Shown: positions 1 through 13,440, numbered from the stretch's first letter. The stretch is 64,000 nt of DNA from Hyalella azteca (GCF_000764305.2 NW_025936006.1:444388-508387), one strand, 5' to 3'. A program made the numbers and translations. The notes: generated from the letters alone by a model not told the origin.

Positions 1-1742
1 AGGGGACTGTCGACTGACTGTCCATAAATTGAGTAGAAAAGTTAGGGCGAATGTAGCTGAGGTGACTCTCGTCTTCCTAAAGAAAGAGAAAAGTTAGTTT
101 GTGACGGTGAGGCTGTGATGACCACCACTCGCGGTGATGGGGTCTAACGCGGCCTGTCATTAGGACCAAATCTCCTGCACGAGTTCTGGGCCTTCTCATG
201 ATTGTCTTGGAAATCTTAGGCTTTCCTTTAGTCGAGAATTGGGGAAATTTTTCAATTAACATGATTTTGCGGAGGATTAATGAGATCACAAACAACTATT
301 AAGGAAATACTTGAGAAATCACGAATTCTTGAAATAAATCATTAGTATCTTCATCTGCATTGAGAAAGAAATCTCTTTTCTTGAGGTCATCAAACAATTA
401 TTTCAACATAAAAATGCGTTCCCTGACATTATTTGTGCTCTAGTACATTCATCTTATCCAACAATCAAGCCACTATAATATCAGAAACTTCAGCTTGTGT
501 ATCAAGACATTAAAACATTTGCGACATGACAAACAATGGCGCACAAGGAACTTTCCTCGGGTACTCATGATATTGCCGAGCGGAAAGCTTTTTTTACGGC
601 GACTGTACCTCAACAACGATCGTTTGTCTCTGTTTTATGGAGTCTCTGGAAGCCATTCTGCCGCAACAGAGACTGACCATGAAATTGTTTACTATTGCAG
701 TGCGGTGCTTTCGTCTCGTCTTGATCGCCGCTGAGCAACACGTGGCAAGTTATGGTCATTATAGGCACTCCAGCGATCGTTTCTTCACGGACATTTCTCG
801 GCCAATCAGTCTTGAAGCTGCAGCAAACTACTCTTTTATAACCACGGCAGGAAGACATCATCGTAAGCAGCTTCGGTGGCATCACAAATTTGTGCAATTA
901 CCAGCGACTTACATATTCTGTATGGGAAAAGAAAACGCTTCTCCAGCATAAAAAAATGCATTATGATGTCGTCTTAAATTTGCATGTTTTTTCCGTAGAA
1001 ATTTTTATCGTCTTTAGGTTTCTATGAAGTTTTTTTTTTTTTTCAGCGAAAATTTGTCGTATGCAAGATGTGCAAGTAATAGCGGTTATAGAAAAAGGCA
1101 ATAGTATTGTTTTCGTAATTTTCCTAAGGTTGACTCAAAACTTGGCTTTTGTCTGTTACTACGCTGACTATTTGGGAGTAAATGTCACTGAACATTTTGA
1201 ATGAGGCAACAGAAATCATTCAAAGACCTGAAATCCTTTGAAATTATTTTAAATATTATTTCAAGGTTTCATAATGACAAGCCAATACAATACCGGAGGA
1301 AAAGGTTCCTCCACACCATTTTTAATCACTGAAGAAATAGCAATCTATAACTGCACAATTAGCATTTTATCAATCTCTTCCTTGGAGATACCAGCAACCG
1401 TTCTCTAGACTATATCACTTTATGAGCTTGCAAATCAAAGCTGAAACTTCCAATATTAAAATAATTTGTCGTGAGCTGTTGTTCCGCCCACGACGACGCG
1501 GCGAATACGTCAGGCTGTCGTATGCGGCGTAGCGTACGGGCTGATGACGGGCTGGCGATGAACTGCTACCTGCGCTGCAGGCACTGCGCAAATGCTGATA
1601 AAATGCGTGCTGAATGTGGTCTACTGAACTTGTGCTGAATTTTAGCTGAGGAAGTGCTGGGATCTGCATTCACAATTAAAGACGAACAAGCGGCTGATCA
1701 ACATTCACTCATGTCAATCGGTTCACTCATGTCAACCAAATA
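1..1742. other. Non-coding, nothing recognised
   Basis: I see no gene, RNA or clear repeat here. The open frames are short, overlap on both strands and lack family motifs. Confidence 0.6.
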
Positions 1743-3867
1743 GGAAGGCAACTACACTCATTAATATCCCAACGCAAATGTACACACATAGGACCATACT
1801 TTCCAACCCTCATCACCCACAACAGCACAACCCCACCTGACAGAGTCCTACACAACAACAAAGCATTTCACAACATACACCTACAACCCGGACCCATTAC
1901 CCCGTCAGACCACATTCCCATAATAGCAACCATTTCTGCAAATCCCATACAAATACCCATCCGTCCTCGTAGATCCTTCCATAGAGCAAACTGGACACTA
2001 TACAAACAAGCATTATCACAACACACAGTACCCGCACAACCTAATCCTACACTAGAAGAAATAGACAAGCACTTACAAAACTGGACAAACACATACTTAA
2101 CGCCACCGATATCTCAATCCCCACCATAGACCCTCCACAGACACCTCCAAACTCAGACATGGCAGGACCTCATTACCACATTAGAAAGACAAACAGATCC
2201 CAAAAAATTCTGGTCATCCCTAAAACGCATGATAGGCTCCAACACTAAACAAGCTGTCCCATACCTCAAACACAACAACATACAACATGACACACCCGAA
2301 CAAAAAGAACCCATCTTCCGCAAACACTGGCAGGATATATTCACTCAGGACGACACGGACAATGAAGACTTTGACACAGAACACATCCACACAGTACAGG
2401 ACCAAGTCAGCAACAACCTACACCTAATTCACCCATACAACCATGGCGACCTCTCCCGACTCCACCCCACAGACTTCCCACCTATCACCATAAGAGAATT
2501 ACAGCGTACACTAAAAACATTCAAACAGAAAGCACCAGGTCCCACAGGCATCACAACCCTCCAACTCAAACACCTATCCAAAAACATGATCCAATATATA
2601 CTATACATATTCAACCACGCCATTTCAGCCGGTTATTTCCCAGACTCACTAAAACACGCAATCATGATCTTCCTCCCCAAACCCAACACCTCACAACACC
2701 AAGTCCAGAATTACAGGCCCATCTCACTATTAGACATTCACGGAAAACTCTTAGACAAAATACTCAACAATAGATTATACGAACACCTTTCCATTCACAA
2801 TATACACAACACGAGACAACACGGTTTTAGGAAACACAGAGGGACACACACAGCACTGGCCACATTCCACGAAACACTAGCCATACAGTTAGCTCAAAGA
2901 CACACCACTGACATAGTACTCCGCGATGTGACCAAAGCCTTTGACAAGGTTTGGCACACCGGACTCCAACACAAGATCATCCAACTCAACCTCCACCCGT
3001 CCTTCACCAAAACACTATCAGACTACCTCACAGACAGAACAGCGTATAGGTCCCCCAATACAACTTTACACAGGTGTCCCCCAAGGGGCTTGTCTCTCCC
3101 CTACACTATACAGCTTATACACCCACGACCTCCCACCACCACTACCCAACACAGACTACATAGCATTTGCAGATGACATAACACAAATAACCTCAGGACA
3201 TTACCCACCCAACCACGCAGCAATACAAACACAACACGCCATACAACAGATCAATACATTTGAAAACAAATGGCTCATTAGGACAAACACAAACAAATTC
3301 AAAATTATACCCATCAATAGGCGAAACACTTCCGACATCTTCATAGACAACACCCACTATCCATACACTAATAGAGGAACAGTTTTAGGCTTAGATTTCA
3401 CTACACACGGCTTCAGTTCTCAAGTTGCGAAAAGAAAAGCAATGGCCCTCACCAGTCTACACAAATTACACAGATTTTATAACCTCCCACCCAACATTAA
3501 ACGCACTTTATACCTTTCCTTTGTTAGGTCATCTCTCATCTACCTCCCGATACCGCTACACACCCAATCAAGAGCAGCCATATCAAAACTGCAGACAGTA
3601 CAAAACAAAGCCCTCCGATTTATCACAAACATACACTGGTCCGACTTCATATCCTCCCAAACACTACACGAACAATGCAACATCCCCACAATAAACACAG
3701 TCCTCCACCAACAAGCACGCAAAACCTGGTCCACCATCAAAACATACGATCCCCAACTCTTCAACCAACTGACATTTCCCCCACACGCCATAGCAAGGCA
3801 GCACCGGCTATTCCACAGTTCAAAAATACTTGCACTAGGTCCCCCACCTCCACCTCTCTACAAATAA
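1743..3867 (+). pseudogene. Broken endonuclease/reverse transcriptase ORF of jockey-like LINE
   Basis: The first frame reads the end of an APE-type endonuclease, including TPPDRVL and ITPSDHIPII (the SDH motif of the family), then meets TAG at 2127-2129. A short stretch around 2095-2155 reads sensibly in another frame (DISIPTIDPP), then the first frame resumes with WQDLITTLER, so two compensating indels are likely. Reverse transcriptase follows: NYRPISLLDIHGKLLD, QHGFRKHRGT and DVTKAFDKVWH (catalytic Asp of motif A), read to about 3048. The frame then shifts and continues from RIGPPIQLYTGVPQGACLSP through YIAFADDITQI (the catalytic FADD box) to LGLDF and a C-terminal RT-associated region ending in PPPPPLYK at 3867. 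All catalytic aspartates are present, but the frame is broken at least twice. Jockey clade is inferred from motif style. Confidence 0.85.
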
Positions 3868-4085
3868 CTACATAGCGGACCATGCTGCACCACCTTCCCC
3901 AGCCCCAAATGCCCCCCAACCACATACAGCCAACCCAATTATGCACAATGCGCCTTTTCGTCTCCTACTGTTTTTCCATTTCTCCTTCTTTCTGGCCACT
4001 CTGCGCCACCTCTTGTTCTTTTCCACTCTTTCCTAGTGGCACCGCACACACAAAATCGGTTAGTTTCCACTCACTGCGTCCATAA
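1743..4085 (+). mobile_element. Jockey-like non-LTR retrotransposon, 5'-truncated
   Basis: The element begins inside the endonuclease domain, runs through reverse transcriptase and ends in a short 3' untranslated stretch. The 3' limit is approximate: I place it near the end of the C/A-rich composition, and no clear poly-A tail or target duplication is visible. The plus strand is strikingly rich in A and C and poor in G, unlike the flanking DNA, which helps mark the insert. Truncation at the 5' end is typical of LINE insertion by target-primed reverse transcription. The copy carries stops and frameshifts, so it is not autonomous. Confidence 0.85.
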
Positions 4086-4268
4086 ATACGTAATATCGTA
4101 AAAATTTTTGCTTAATAATATCATCTCGCAGTGCATCTGTTTTGAGTCCAAACTATTATATAAGTAATATTAGCTTTCATTTATGGATATTCGGGCAAAT
4201 ATCACTTCTTTAAGTACAAAATCTCTGTTGCACAAGCACAGAGCAACAGGGCATCCACGGAAGTTTCA

Positions 4269-5003
4269 ATGTATACACACGGCCTTGGGCCACCAAAGCA
4301 GTTGCGTGTGATGATATTAGCCCGCAGGATCAAGGGCAAGGCCACGCTAGGCCTCCAAATGAACCCACCTCAGCCCTTTATTGGACACTTAATGTCGGCG
4401 TGCGGTGGCTTGCACAACGAGTGTGATCCTCAAAACCTGGAAATTGTCCAGGTCTGCCCGCACGCTGCTCTGCTAACCCAGCGCTTCCCTCTCGCTGCCC
4501 TGCCGGCCCAGTGCTGCCCTCACGCTGCTCTGCCGGCCCAGTGCTGCCCTCACGCTGCTCTGCCAGCCCAGTGCTGCCCTCGCGCTGCTATGCCGTCCCA
4601 GCGCTGCACTGCCAGCCCAGTGCTGCCCTCACGCTGCTCTGCCGGACCAGTGCTGCCCTCACGCTGCTCTGCCGGCCCAGTGCTGCCCTCACGCTGCTCT
4701 GCCGTCCCAGTGCTGCCCTCTCGCTGCTATGCTGTCCCAGCGCTGCTCTGCCGGCCCAGCGCTGCTCTGCCGGCCCAGTGCTGCCCTCACGCTGCTCTGC
4801 CGGCCCAGTGCTGCCCTCACGCTGCTCTGCCGTCCCAGTGCTGCCCTCGCGCTGCTATGCCGTCCCAGCACTGCCCTCACGCTGCTCTGCCGGCCCAGCG
4901 CTGCCCTGCCGTCCCAGTGCTACCGTCGCGCAGCAATTCTGAGCTAATGCTACCCTCATGTAGTATGCGGACCTGCTGCTGCCCTCAAGCTGAGCAGCGG
5001 TGA
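4269..5003 (+). CDS. Long repetitive ORF, doubtful gene
   Basis: A 244-codon open frame whose first 65 or so codons are non-repetitive and whose remainder is encoded by the 30-bp minisatellite, giving ten-residue repeats such as CCPHAALPAQ. Because the unit is a multiple of three, several frames stay open together, so openness is weak evidence for coding. The frame ends where AGCAGCG meets GTGAGTGCG, a good donor match, and a second AGCGGTGAGT follows about 25 bases on. It could therefore be an exon with an intron after it. No family recognised. Confidence 0.2.
   Translation: MYTHGLGPPKQLRVMILARRIKGKATLGLQMNPPQPFIGHLMSACGGLHNECDPQNLEIVQVCPHAALLTQRFPLAALPAQCCPHAALPAQCCPHAALPAQCCPRAAMPSQRCTASPVLPSRCSAGPVLPSRCSAGPVLPSRCSAVPVLPSRCYAVPALLCRPSAALPAQCCPHAALPAQCCPHAALPSQCCPRAAMPSQHCPHAALPAQRCPAVPVLPSRSNSELMLPSCSMRTCCCPQAEQR
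4455..4925 (+). repeat. GC-rich 30-bp minisatellite, about 15-16 units
   Basis: Unit roughly TGCTGCCCTCACGCTGCTCT followed by GCCGGCCCAG. Some units are shortened. GC content is far above the surroundings. Each unit is pyrimidine-rich and ends in CCCAG, so on the plus strand it resembles a 3' splice site. Confidence 0.9.
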
Positions 5004-7060
5004 GTGCGTAGTAGAGTATCTAGCGGTGAGTATCAAATTTAAAATGCTGCTTGCATTTTTGTCGGCTTACATACCGATGGAATTGAAGAACCATTTGGCA
5101 AATATTTATATTCATAAGCATTTGAAATATAAAGTTTAGGTACAGAAATTTGTCGTGCATGGCGCCCTACTGTTTTATGCGCCAGTTTCGACCTCTGACA
5201 AATATTGCGTACTCAGTCGGTAACTATCCATATAGATTTTACTCGTGTACATCGATGCGATTTGTTGTTTAGGAGTCAGCGTGTATATTCATTGTGTTCT
5301 ATGCTGCAAGTTGTTGTTAATTCTGCCCCAAATTGTGAGTTGTGTTCCTGAAATAAAAACTTGCGCTGATCTCTCACTCGCCGTGACAACAAATTAATCC
5401 TGGAAATGATAACGCAATTTTACTCGTAATGTCTAATGTATCAGGCAGTAAGCGGATAGCTTAGTGTCGCTTGAGCTAATGGAGTGCGCAATTGAGAGAT
5501 GCTCCACAAAATTCGAAATCCGGCAACGCGTTAATTTATTATGCAAATTAGTTTAAAATTTTAATGTTAATAATAAACTACCTTCCGAGCACGTAAACCC
5601 TCTGTCGACTGACGATAACTCCGTTCCCTAGATCTGTAGGTACGAATAGCATTGACGACAGTATATGTAGCTGTAGGCCTCTAATACTCAGATGTGTATG
5701 TAGGTACGATCGAATAGCATAGACGACGGTAAATGTAATTACCATAAAATTAAATTTCGATGTTACTTACTATGACAAAGCTTACGATTATTCATGTCCA
5801 TCACTAATCCTAATTAATCCATATGTAGACTAGCGTTAGAATTCAAATAAAGGAAGAATATCATAGAATAATTTTAACATTCTATATTTTTCATTTCCAA
5901 AAGAAAGAGGAGAAAAATTTAGTAAAATGATTGCCTAAAAATGTGTTATAAATTCGTAATAAATGAAAAAAAACAGTTATTCTCAAATACAAGGGAAGAA
6001 ATTTCTTGAAAATTGGATGAACTTGTGAAGTTGATATATAGGTCAAAGACTGATAACTATCATGATCACTGGAGAACAATAACCTTGGTCACTTACGCAC
6101 GCATGTCGTCACTCACACCATCATTGCTGTGTGGCCTAAACCATATTTTTAATCTACTTCTACTTCCCAACAACTGTAATCGACAAAAAATCTGCCATCG
6201 ATGCAAACGTCAAAATTTCTAACGAGCCTATACGAACCACGGCGATCTTTTGCCAGAGCGCATCGTGTTTATTTTAACGCGGACTTCTAACCATAAACAC
6301 TATTTCCCCGACGAACTTACCAACATTACTAAGGAGTACAATAGTTAAGGAGTACAATAGTTTCATCTGATACTTTTATAAAATGTGGATACATCATGAT
6401 TAGTAAAAGTTTCAGCTTTATTTAACATAATCATGTTCAGTATGATTTTATCATTTGTTCACATTCGTCCATTCCAATACATTTAGATTATATTTTAATA
6501 ATAATCCAGTAGGTTTAGATGCAGAAACTCTCACCACGGTGAGCACTTAGAGCGTCAATTATCAAATCTATGAAGCTTTTCTGTCTCATTTTTGACACCA
6601 AATTTGTTATCCGTGAGCGCTTCTGCATTAATAATTGCTGGTACCGGTGACGTTTTTGTATATGTTATTCGAAGGTCTTCTCAGATTCAATACATTACAT
6701 TACATTTTCAAATTAACTCTATTAATACGTTATATTTATGCAAGAGATGAGCATGATCTCTGTGTGGCTCTCGTAGCTTTTAGAATGCAGACCTCCTTAA
6801 TTTCTATAGAGAGATATTCCATTGATACGACACATTTATGCCAGAAAAAAGCCTGATCTCATTTCATGCATACGTAACACATTCTTCAATGCATCGCGAT
6901 GCAATTAATAAGTGTCATCCATACTTATTTATACGGAAACACGGCATTCGTTTCCTTAAAATGTTTGCGACTCCCGGAGCGACGGCAAGACGATCCGTAG
7001 CGATCTGTCGAGCGATGAGAAGAGGATCCCTCTTGAGGGACTCCAAATCGAGGAGATCCA
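5004..7060. other. Non-coding, nothing recognised
   Basis: AT-rich sequence without a supportable gene. A phrase near 5615-5735 (TAGGTACGA, AATAGCAT, GACGAC) occurs twice in degenerate form and is echoed near 29,895, so a small dispersed repeat may be present. Confidence 0.5.
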
Positions 7061-7300
7061 TTCCAGGAGCGGCGTGGCGATCAGCAGCACTTGGAAATAT
7101 GGCTGGAATTTCTCGACTAGTTCGTTCATATGTGCGCTCACTTCCAGGAGCGGCGCGGCGATCAGCAGCACTTGGAAATATGACTGGAATTTCTCGACTA
7201 GTTCGTTCATATGTGCGCTCACTTCCAGGAGCGGCGCGGCGATCAACAGCACTTGGAAATATGACTGGAATTTCTCGACTAGTTCGTCCATATGTGCGAC
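7061..7300 (-). repeat. 81-bp tandem repeat, about three units, open on both strands
   Basis: Units start at 7061, 7142 and 7223 (TTCCAGGAGCGGCG). The 81-bp period is 27 codons, so frames persist. The longest minus-strand frame (6956-7429, 157 codons) gives HMNELVEKFQSYFQVLLIAA repeats, helical and amphipathic in appearance, preceded by a non-repetitive lead with several Gln and Glu. This could be an exon of an unrecognised coiled-coil-like protein, but the plus strand is equally open, so I cannot call it coding. Confidence 0.75.
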
Positions 7301-10300
7301 CTGCTGGGCTGCGGCCTCACCGAATATATGTATATGCTGTAACATTGTGTTGAAGATTGTGGATTGGGCTTCGACGGAAGATTCTTGCTCGGCCAACGAT
7401 GATACGCCTCCTAAATTCAACATTAACACCTTAGAATTTATAAAATAGTAATAGTGTTGAGTTCTGGCTAGTATTTTACAGGCACTATAGACGGCACGGA
7501 TGACGAAACGTAATCATTCAACCAGAAAATTTAAAAATTCCATCTAGGTATTAAAATTTATAACATTTCGGGAATGATAAATAAATGAATAAAACGTCAT
7601 ATATATTTTGAAATGATAAATTTATATCACTTGTTTGCTTAAATCGCAAATTAACTAAGAATTGTGCTCTCAATGTAATAATTTGTGACTTCTGATTTGT
7701 GATTCTAGATTCTACGAACTGACGATGGAGCTGGTCTCCGAAACGTTTTCTATAAAGATATGAATTTTTGTGGACTTTTCTTTGCTTTTAAATTCTTTTT
7801 TAAATGATATTTTGTACGCTTGAAGATATGGTACAATTTGGTAACCTCTCAAAATAAATATTTTTTTCGCATGCAGTTTATAACAAAGCCTGTACTCAGA
7901 CCAAAATTTAACAAAATTAAAATAGATAACTCATAGGATATTATACAAGATTTGATCGCCTTTGGAGTGGCCGTAGCAACTAAAGTCCTGCTTTCTTTCA
8001 CTACAAGTCCACCTCGCAATTTATCGCTTCTTTTAAATTGCACGAAATGCTAAATTCAACAAGTCAAACCTACGCGGCGCAAAATATAGAACACTCAATT
8101 AGGCAGAGACTTGAAAAACTTTGAATATTATACACAATCGTTTAATAATTTCTAGCTTCGTCGCGAGTAGCTTGTCAATATTGCATTATTCCATTGATGA
8201 ACACTATATTCATTCAATTTTGATTGTTTACCACAGCAATATGACTTCCTACACACTCCGAGGTACACAATCGAGCGGATGCTCCCACGTACGTCACACA
8301 CCACTAGTCACGAGCGCCGTTCTACGATCTCTCAGCTTCACGCTTGCCCCCGATAGAGCAATTTACGTCTAACTTCTGCAATTTCAATCAGTCCTAGGCT
8401 TCGAATTTTCGGCTAACGTTCAATGTCGGCTATGCTTCTATGTCGGTGGAGGCTCAAGTTAGAGGCGCTGGATGAACGATAATTTTGAGCTAACAGTGCG
8501 GAAAAACGCATTTCGCACAGCACAATAAAGATCATTTTATGACAGGTCGAATTTTTATTGACTGAAAGTTGAACTATAACTAAATAAAGAATACGCAAGT
8601 GAACGAAAATATGGCGAATAAGAATGCTAAATACTTTATATTTAGGATTGATCCAGCATTGTGAACGGTATACACTCTTTCTGCAACTAGATAGGATGTC
8701 GTACGAAGTAAAAGTGATGTAATGAGGGCCTAGCAGACCTTGGCATTTCTCCCAATGCTCTCCGCACAAGCGGAAGCTGCAGACGTTTTTACTGCAGCCC
8801 TAGCCGATATTTTTAGTGCTACCGACGCAAGAATAGTTTTCTATTTTTCGGAACACGATACCTGGGAGCGGCCAGGGAGCCTGAGCCTCCGCATATATAG
8901 TGAGTTGGCGATGTGAACTCCAGAATTGCTGAAAAACGGCGGAAGGCTTTAGATGAATTCGTATAATTGTTCAACTTTCGTGCGATTTGTACATTTCGTG
9001 CTCAAAAGTTTCGCTTGGGGCAATTTTATATCAACCGAGTAAACTCTATATAATTTGGCAGGGAAAAGCAGGAAAGCGATGGTTGGTGGAGTGAGTGAGG
9101 ACATTAAACTTGATTTTTTCGAAACGGATGAACCAAACTTGGGGAGAATTAAAGTGTGATAATTGCAAGACAATATAATCGACCAAGAATCCTTTGAATA
9201 CATTCCTGCATCTTACAATGAAGATATCATCAACTCGGAAGATCCAACTCACTGCATGAGCCCATCTTGAAGGAATCTTAAGGAATGAGAAACTACTGAA
9301 GTTTAATGGTTGAACGTAAGTTCTAATGTATGCTTTTACAATGTCTTCCAAGCTGTTCCCACTTTTACAGTTAATTGTTAAGACTCAAACGCGCATTGGC
9401 GACATCGCCAAGGCATACGCAACTTTAAAGACCCCCTTTTTATGAGCCCTTGGAAGCTTGTTCGACAACACCACAACACGTTTGGCCTTTCGATATTGGG
9501 GGACAAAATTTCAGTCTCTCTTTTCCCTAATGGCGGGCCAAATTGAAAACACAACGACCCTTAATGTCGTGTTGTTCGCTGCAGCGCACCTGAAATGAGA
9601 GTTTCCTTGGATTGCGCAAAAGTGTAAATAATTCCAAGTGCATGGGAGATTACATTGAAATTTTCTGTAAGAAACTCAATGTTGTCGTTGCTGCGCATTC
9701 ACGGGCGCCACTGACCCTTGCTCTGATGTTTTCTTGTTTTTTTTTGAGGTGGTATATGTGCCATATTCAATGCAACTCGAACAAAATTTCTGCATTATAT
9801 TTCAACAAATATTTCTGTGATATCCATTGTGCACCGAAATTGAGCCATTTAACAAGATATTTAATGTTATTTTGCCTCTATTGTTCGGGTGCCTGGAATT
9901 CCCGGTACGAACAGGTTGTTTCCTCACTCAGCCGAGTGAAGTTTGCTGCTTAAAAGTTTTTACAATTAGTGAATTCATTCATCTGGATTATGAAGTTATT
10001 TTTATGAGCATCTAAACATTCATAATTTCCTACCACTTAAATTTTCAGCCATAGGATACAAACTATGAATTTGCACGATTGCATTGGCGCTCTAAGTTGT
10101 TGGTTTTCATCGCTAATGTGACCCAGCAATTGACCGAACATTTTTCGAGCACTTTTCATTGTCCAACGAAAGCTGCGCCAGTTTGTCCATCCATAAAACA
10201 GTGATGCACAAGTGATGCATGCAGTATTGCGTTGAGCAAAGTTTATAAAGTTTCTACCATTTTACGTGGCAGAAAATAAAAATTATGTCACTTAAAATTA

Positions 10301-13300
10301 GAATATTTTTCCGAAATTTATTCTGAAATTCCGTTTCGAAAGGCCACTAGGAAACAAGTTTCAAAAAAACGGACAATTCCTATTTGATCAGTGTGAGATT
10401 GTTATCTCAAGGTTCAATAAACAAAAGATCTTTACAAGTCTAATTATCTTAACTATTAAGAAGAGTGGCGCATAAGAGTTATCTGAGAGCAATAATGAGA
10501 GTAGCGACGTAATGAGAGGAGTCGCGAGAGGAGAAGGACTCCGCTGTGCCCTAGAGGACGGACAACAATACTTACAATTAACACCAATGAATAAATAATC
10601 TGACTATATTAGCACGATATAACCTTCACAAATAACAAATATAGAAAGCAATAGTTAACCTCGTCTAACTCATACCTTAGAGTCGTGCTCTGCAGCCTAA
10701 GTAGCTCAGACCACCTCGCAGGGACATACAGGACGAAGTGCTTCTAATTCTATGACTAGGCTCAAAGAAAGGTTGCATGCCTGTCAGTAGTACGGAATGG
10801 GCTTACAATACTACAATCAGAATTGTTAAAAATTTATAATTTTATGGTTTTAAGTTAATTTACATATGAGATAAGCAAAATGTCTAGTTAACTTCCTAAC
10901 ACATTATAGGGAAAACTCGGAAATTTCCTTCAATTACCAATTTATCACATTTTGCATATTTCATCTAAATTTATTCCAATTGTCTCAGGCCAATTCAATC
11001 CTTTATTTTAAATGTCCATTCGGCTCCTCCATAAAATTCATTCCAAAGAGGAAATTCGGCCCTCATGGTCCTAGGATCTCCTGCTCTCTTTGCTAAGGGC
11101 TGTGGATCTTTCAGTCAATCACAGCCGACGTACATTTAACAGCAAAAAATATGTTGAATAGCACTCTGTTTTTGTGTAAAATGCTTGATGAGCTAACCCT
11201 TACTTAGAATACGCATCGCGGGCTTAAAGGCTACAATGCATTTTATCACGATTCTTTGCACTAGCAGTTTAAATTATTACTCTAGAATCATTTTTTCCCC
11301 TTTTCAAAATGCACTATGAAAACTAACAGGGTAAGCGAATCTTCGCATCAAAAAATCTTGAATCTTGAATGACACGCCATGTTATGAAACACATTTCACT
11401 ATGCAATTGAGTTTATCCGGAAGTCACTGTTTCAATGAGTCGATCAGTACCTGCGAGTCACCGCCACCGCGTCGAAGTTGTACGGCAGTAGCATAAAGAT
11501 CATAATAAAACAGCACACTTGACCTGCAAAATTTTGTATCTTTTTTGAAGCAAAGCGAAGCAGAACTAAAAGACGTAACTCTTCCTTCTATCTGTTCTGG
11601 AAGAGATCGCTTCCTGGCGAAGAACATTCAGCGAAGACTCACGAGCTCGCTGAGAGGCTGTCCTTTTCACGAGGTCCTCTTCACAGGCCGATATTCGATC
11701 GTATTTCTGCACTGAATGTTCTCATCGAGCCAGCTTCTCGATTTATTGCTCTTACGAGGCTTTTATAGGGGCGATGATGCAAGTGTTTGCCATCAATAGA
11801 ACGCCGCTCGGATAAAAGACATTTCCCTCAATGGCGATTTGAGTGTAATTATTTCGACCAGTGGTTTTACCGCAGCCGAGCAGGCCATTACCGACAGCGG
11901 CAAGGTAATGAAAAGACCAGCAAAGAACCTTAAAGATCGCAGCTGGAATTTCAAGCAGCAAGGAATTTGAGAAGTTTTAACAACGAAAAAGTGTGTTACT
12001 GCTCAACTTGGACAGAAATAGTTAATTTTGAACACAAATAGAGACGTGAACTTTTGAGACGCCAACTCGCAAAGTAAGTAAATTTTTCAGTGAGCCTCTT
12101 TCACAACTTGGCTTTACACAGAAAGATTATCAATTGCATGAGAATGGAATGGAAAGTTAATCTAAATCCATATTTTACATCATATTTTTTACTTAAATAT
12201 AATGCGTTTTATCTTATATCACGCACGGCATTCTTGTTACAATAATTCGTTTACATTTGTCTCAAAATAAGGGGATCCTAAGGGCATAATAAGCATTTTT
12301 TCGCCCTGAATTTGTTCCCATCTCTTCGGTCCACTTTGAAATTTTTCCTTAACTTCTGAGACGCCCATTAAAGAAATGCCAGGGAGGCCGTACAGTCAAC
12401 AACTGAAGTGTTGAAGCGAAGGCTTAGGAAAAATCCCCGCCTCACTTTTATGAGCGACAGAAACCTGCGTCTGGTCCTGCGACTGCTTAGCCGAGAAAGT
12501 GGCTCCTCGTGGGGACACTTTTCTAAAAATTCAGAGGTACCTTCATTTCATGTTAATCAGAATGGGTTCATATATGAAAACATTTTTAAAGCTATGTATT
12601 TTTAGGTGTAAAAGAAAATTTATAATTTGAAACAGGATTTTTTGACCTACAGAGATGTGTTTATTTACATATGAGTTTACTTCCAGGCCGTGTTTTCTTA
12701 CTTGAAAATTGAAAAGTACAATTAAAAGCCTGAGGGGATTCATGGATGATCTGGAAATAATTCGAACTTGAAATTATTCGTGAATACGTATCATTCACCC
12801 CGCAAAAATATGACACATTTAATTCGTATCCGTTTTAATTGTTCTTGAAGCTTTGGTTTAATATTTCACCATTGATCCCTATCTAATTGCATTGTTTTTC
12901 ACTATCTAGTACTGCTGCACATGTCGTAAAAAACAGTTCTTAAGGAAGCTCGGTCCTCGATGACCCGCATCATCGTTGAAAAATCTCTCGAGAATTTTGG
13001 GCAACTCGCATCATCTCGAACGATTCTCAGGGCAGCGATCGTTGGCAAAATTTGGCGGGGGGTATAGAGGCTTCAATATATTGGCCGCACGGTCGTGTCT
13101 TACGACACTCTCGTCATTGCTTGAGGACCTCACGACTCTCGTACATCAGGGTTCCATTTTTTCCAATCTTGCCGAAGGCTCCGTAAATCATTGCCGCCTC
13201 TTTCGAAAGGTAAGAACGACGGAGACATATGGGAAAAGTTTCACTCCTCCCTTGCATTGGCCGAGCTTCAAACTCATTCAAAAAAAATCTCAAGATCCAG

Positions 13301-13336
13301 CCTATAAAGATTCACGTCTCAAACATCTTGTTCTAT
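7301..13336. other. Non-coding, nothing recognised
   Basis: About 6 kb of AT-rich DNA with only short, motif-free open frames. A 20-base stretch at 7776-7795 (TTTTCTTTGCTTTTAAATTC) matches one arm of the hairpin at 13,337-13,440. Confidence 0.5.
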
Positions 13337-13440
13337 AAGGAATTTAAAAGCAAAGAAAACACCAAGCAAATTCACCATATCACCATTTCAATATCGATAT
13401 GGTGAATTTGCTTAGTGTTTTCTTTGCTTTTAAATTCCTT
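13337..13440. repeat. Near-perfect inverted repeat (hairpin), 44-bp arms
   Basis: The left arm 13,337-13,380 and right arm 13,397-13,440 are reverse complements with one mismatch, separated by a 16-base loop. The arms begin AAGGAATTTAAAAGCAAAG and end CTTTGCTTTTAAATTCCTT. Such near-identity implies a recent or conserved foldback; a MITE or a small hairpin RNA source are possible readings. Confidence 0.95.

Noticed and set aside
2941..3867. Second reverse transcriptase ORF as an independent gene
   Set aside because: It overlaps and continues the first frame after a shift, so it is the same LINE protein.
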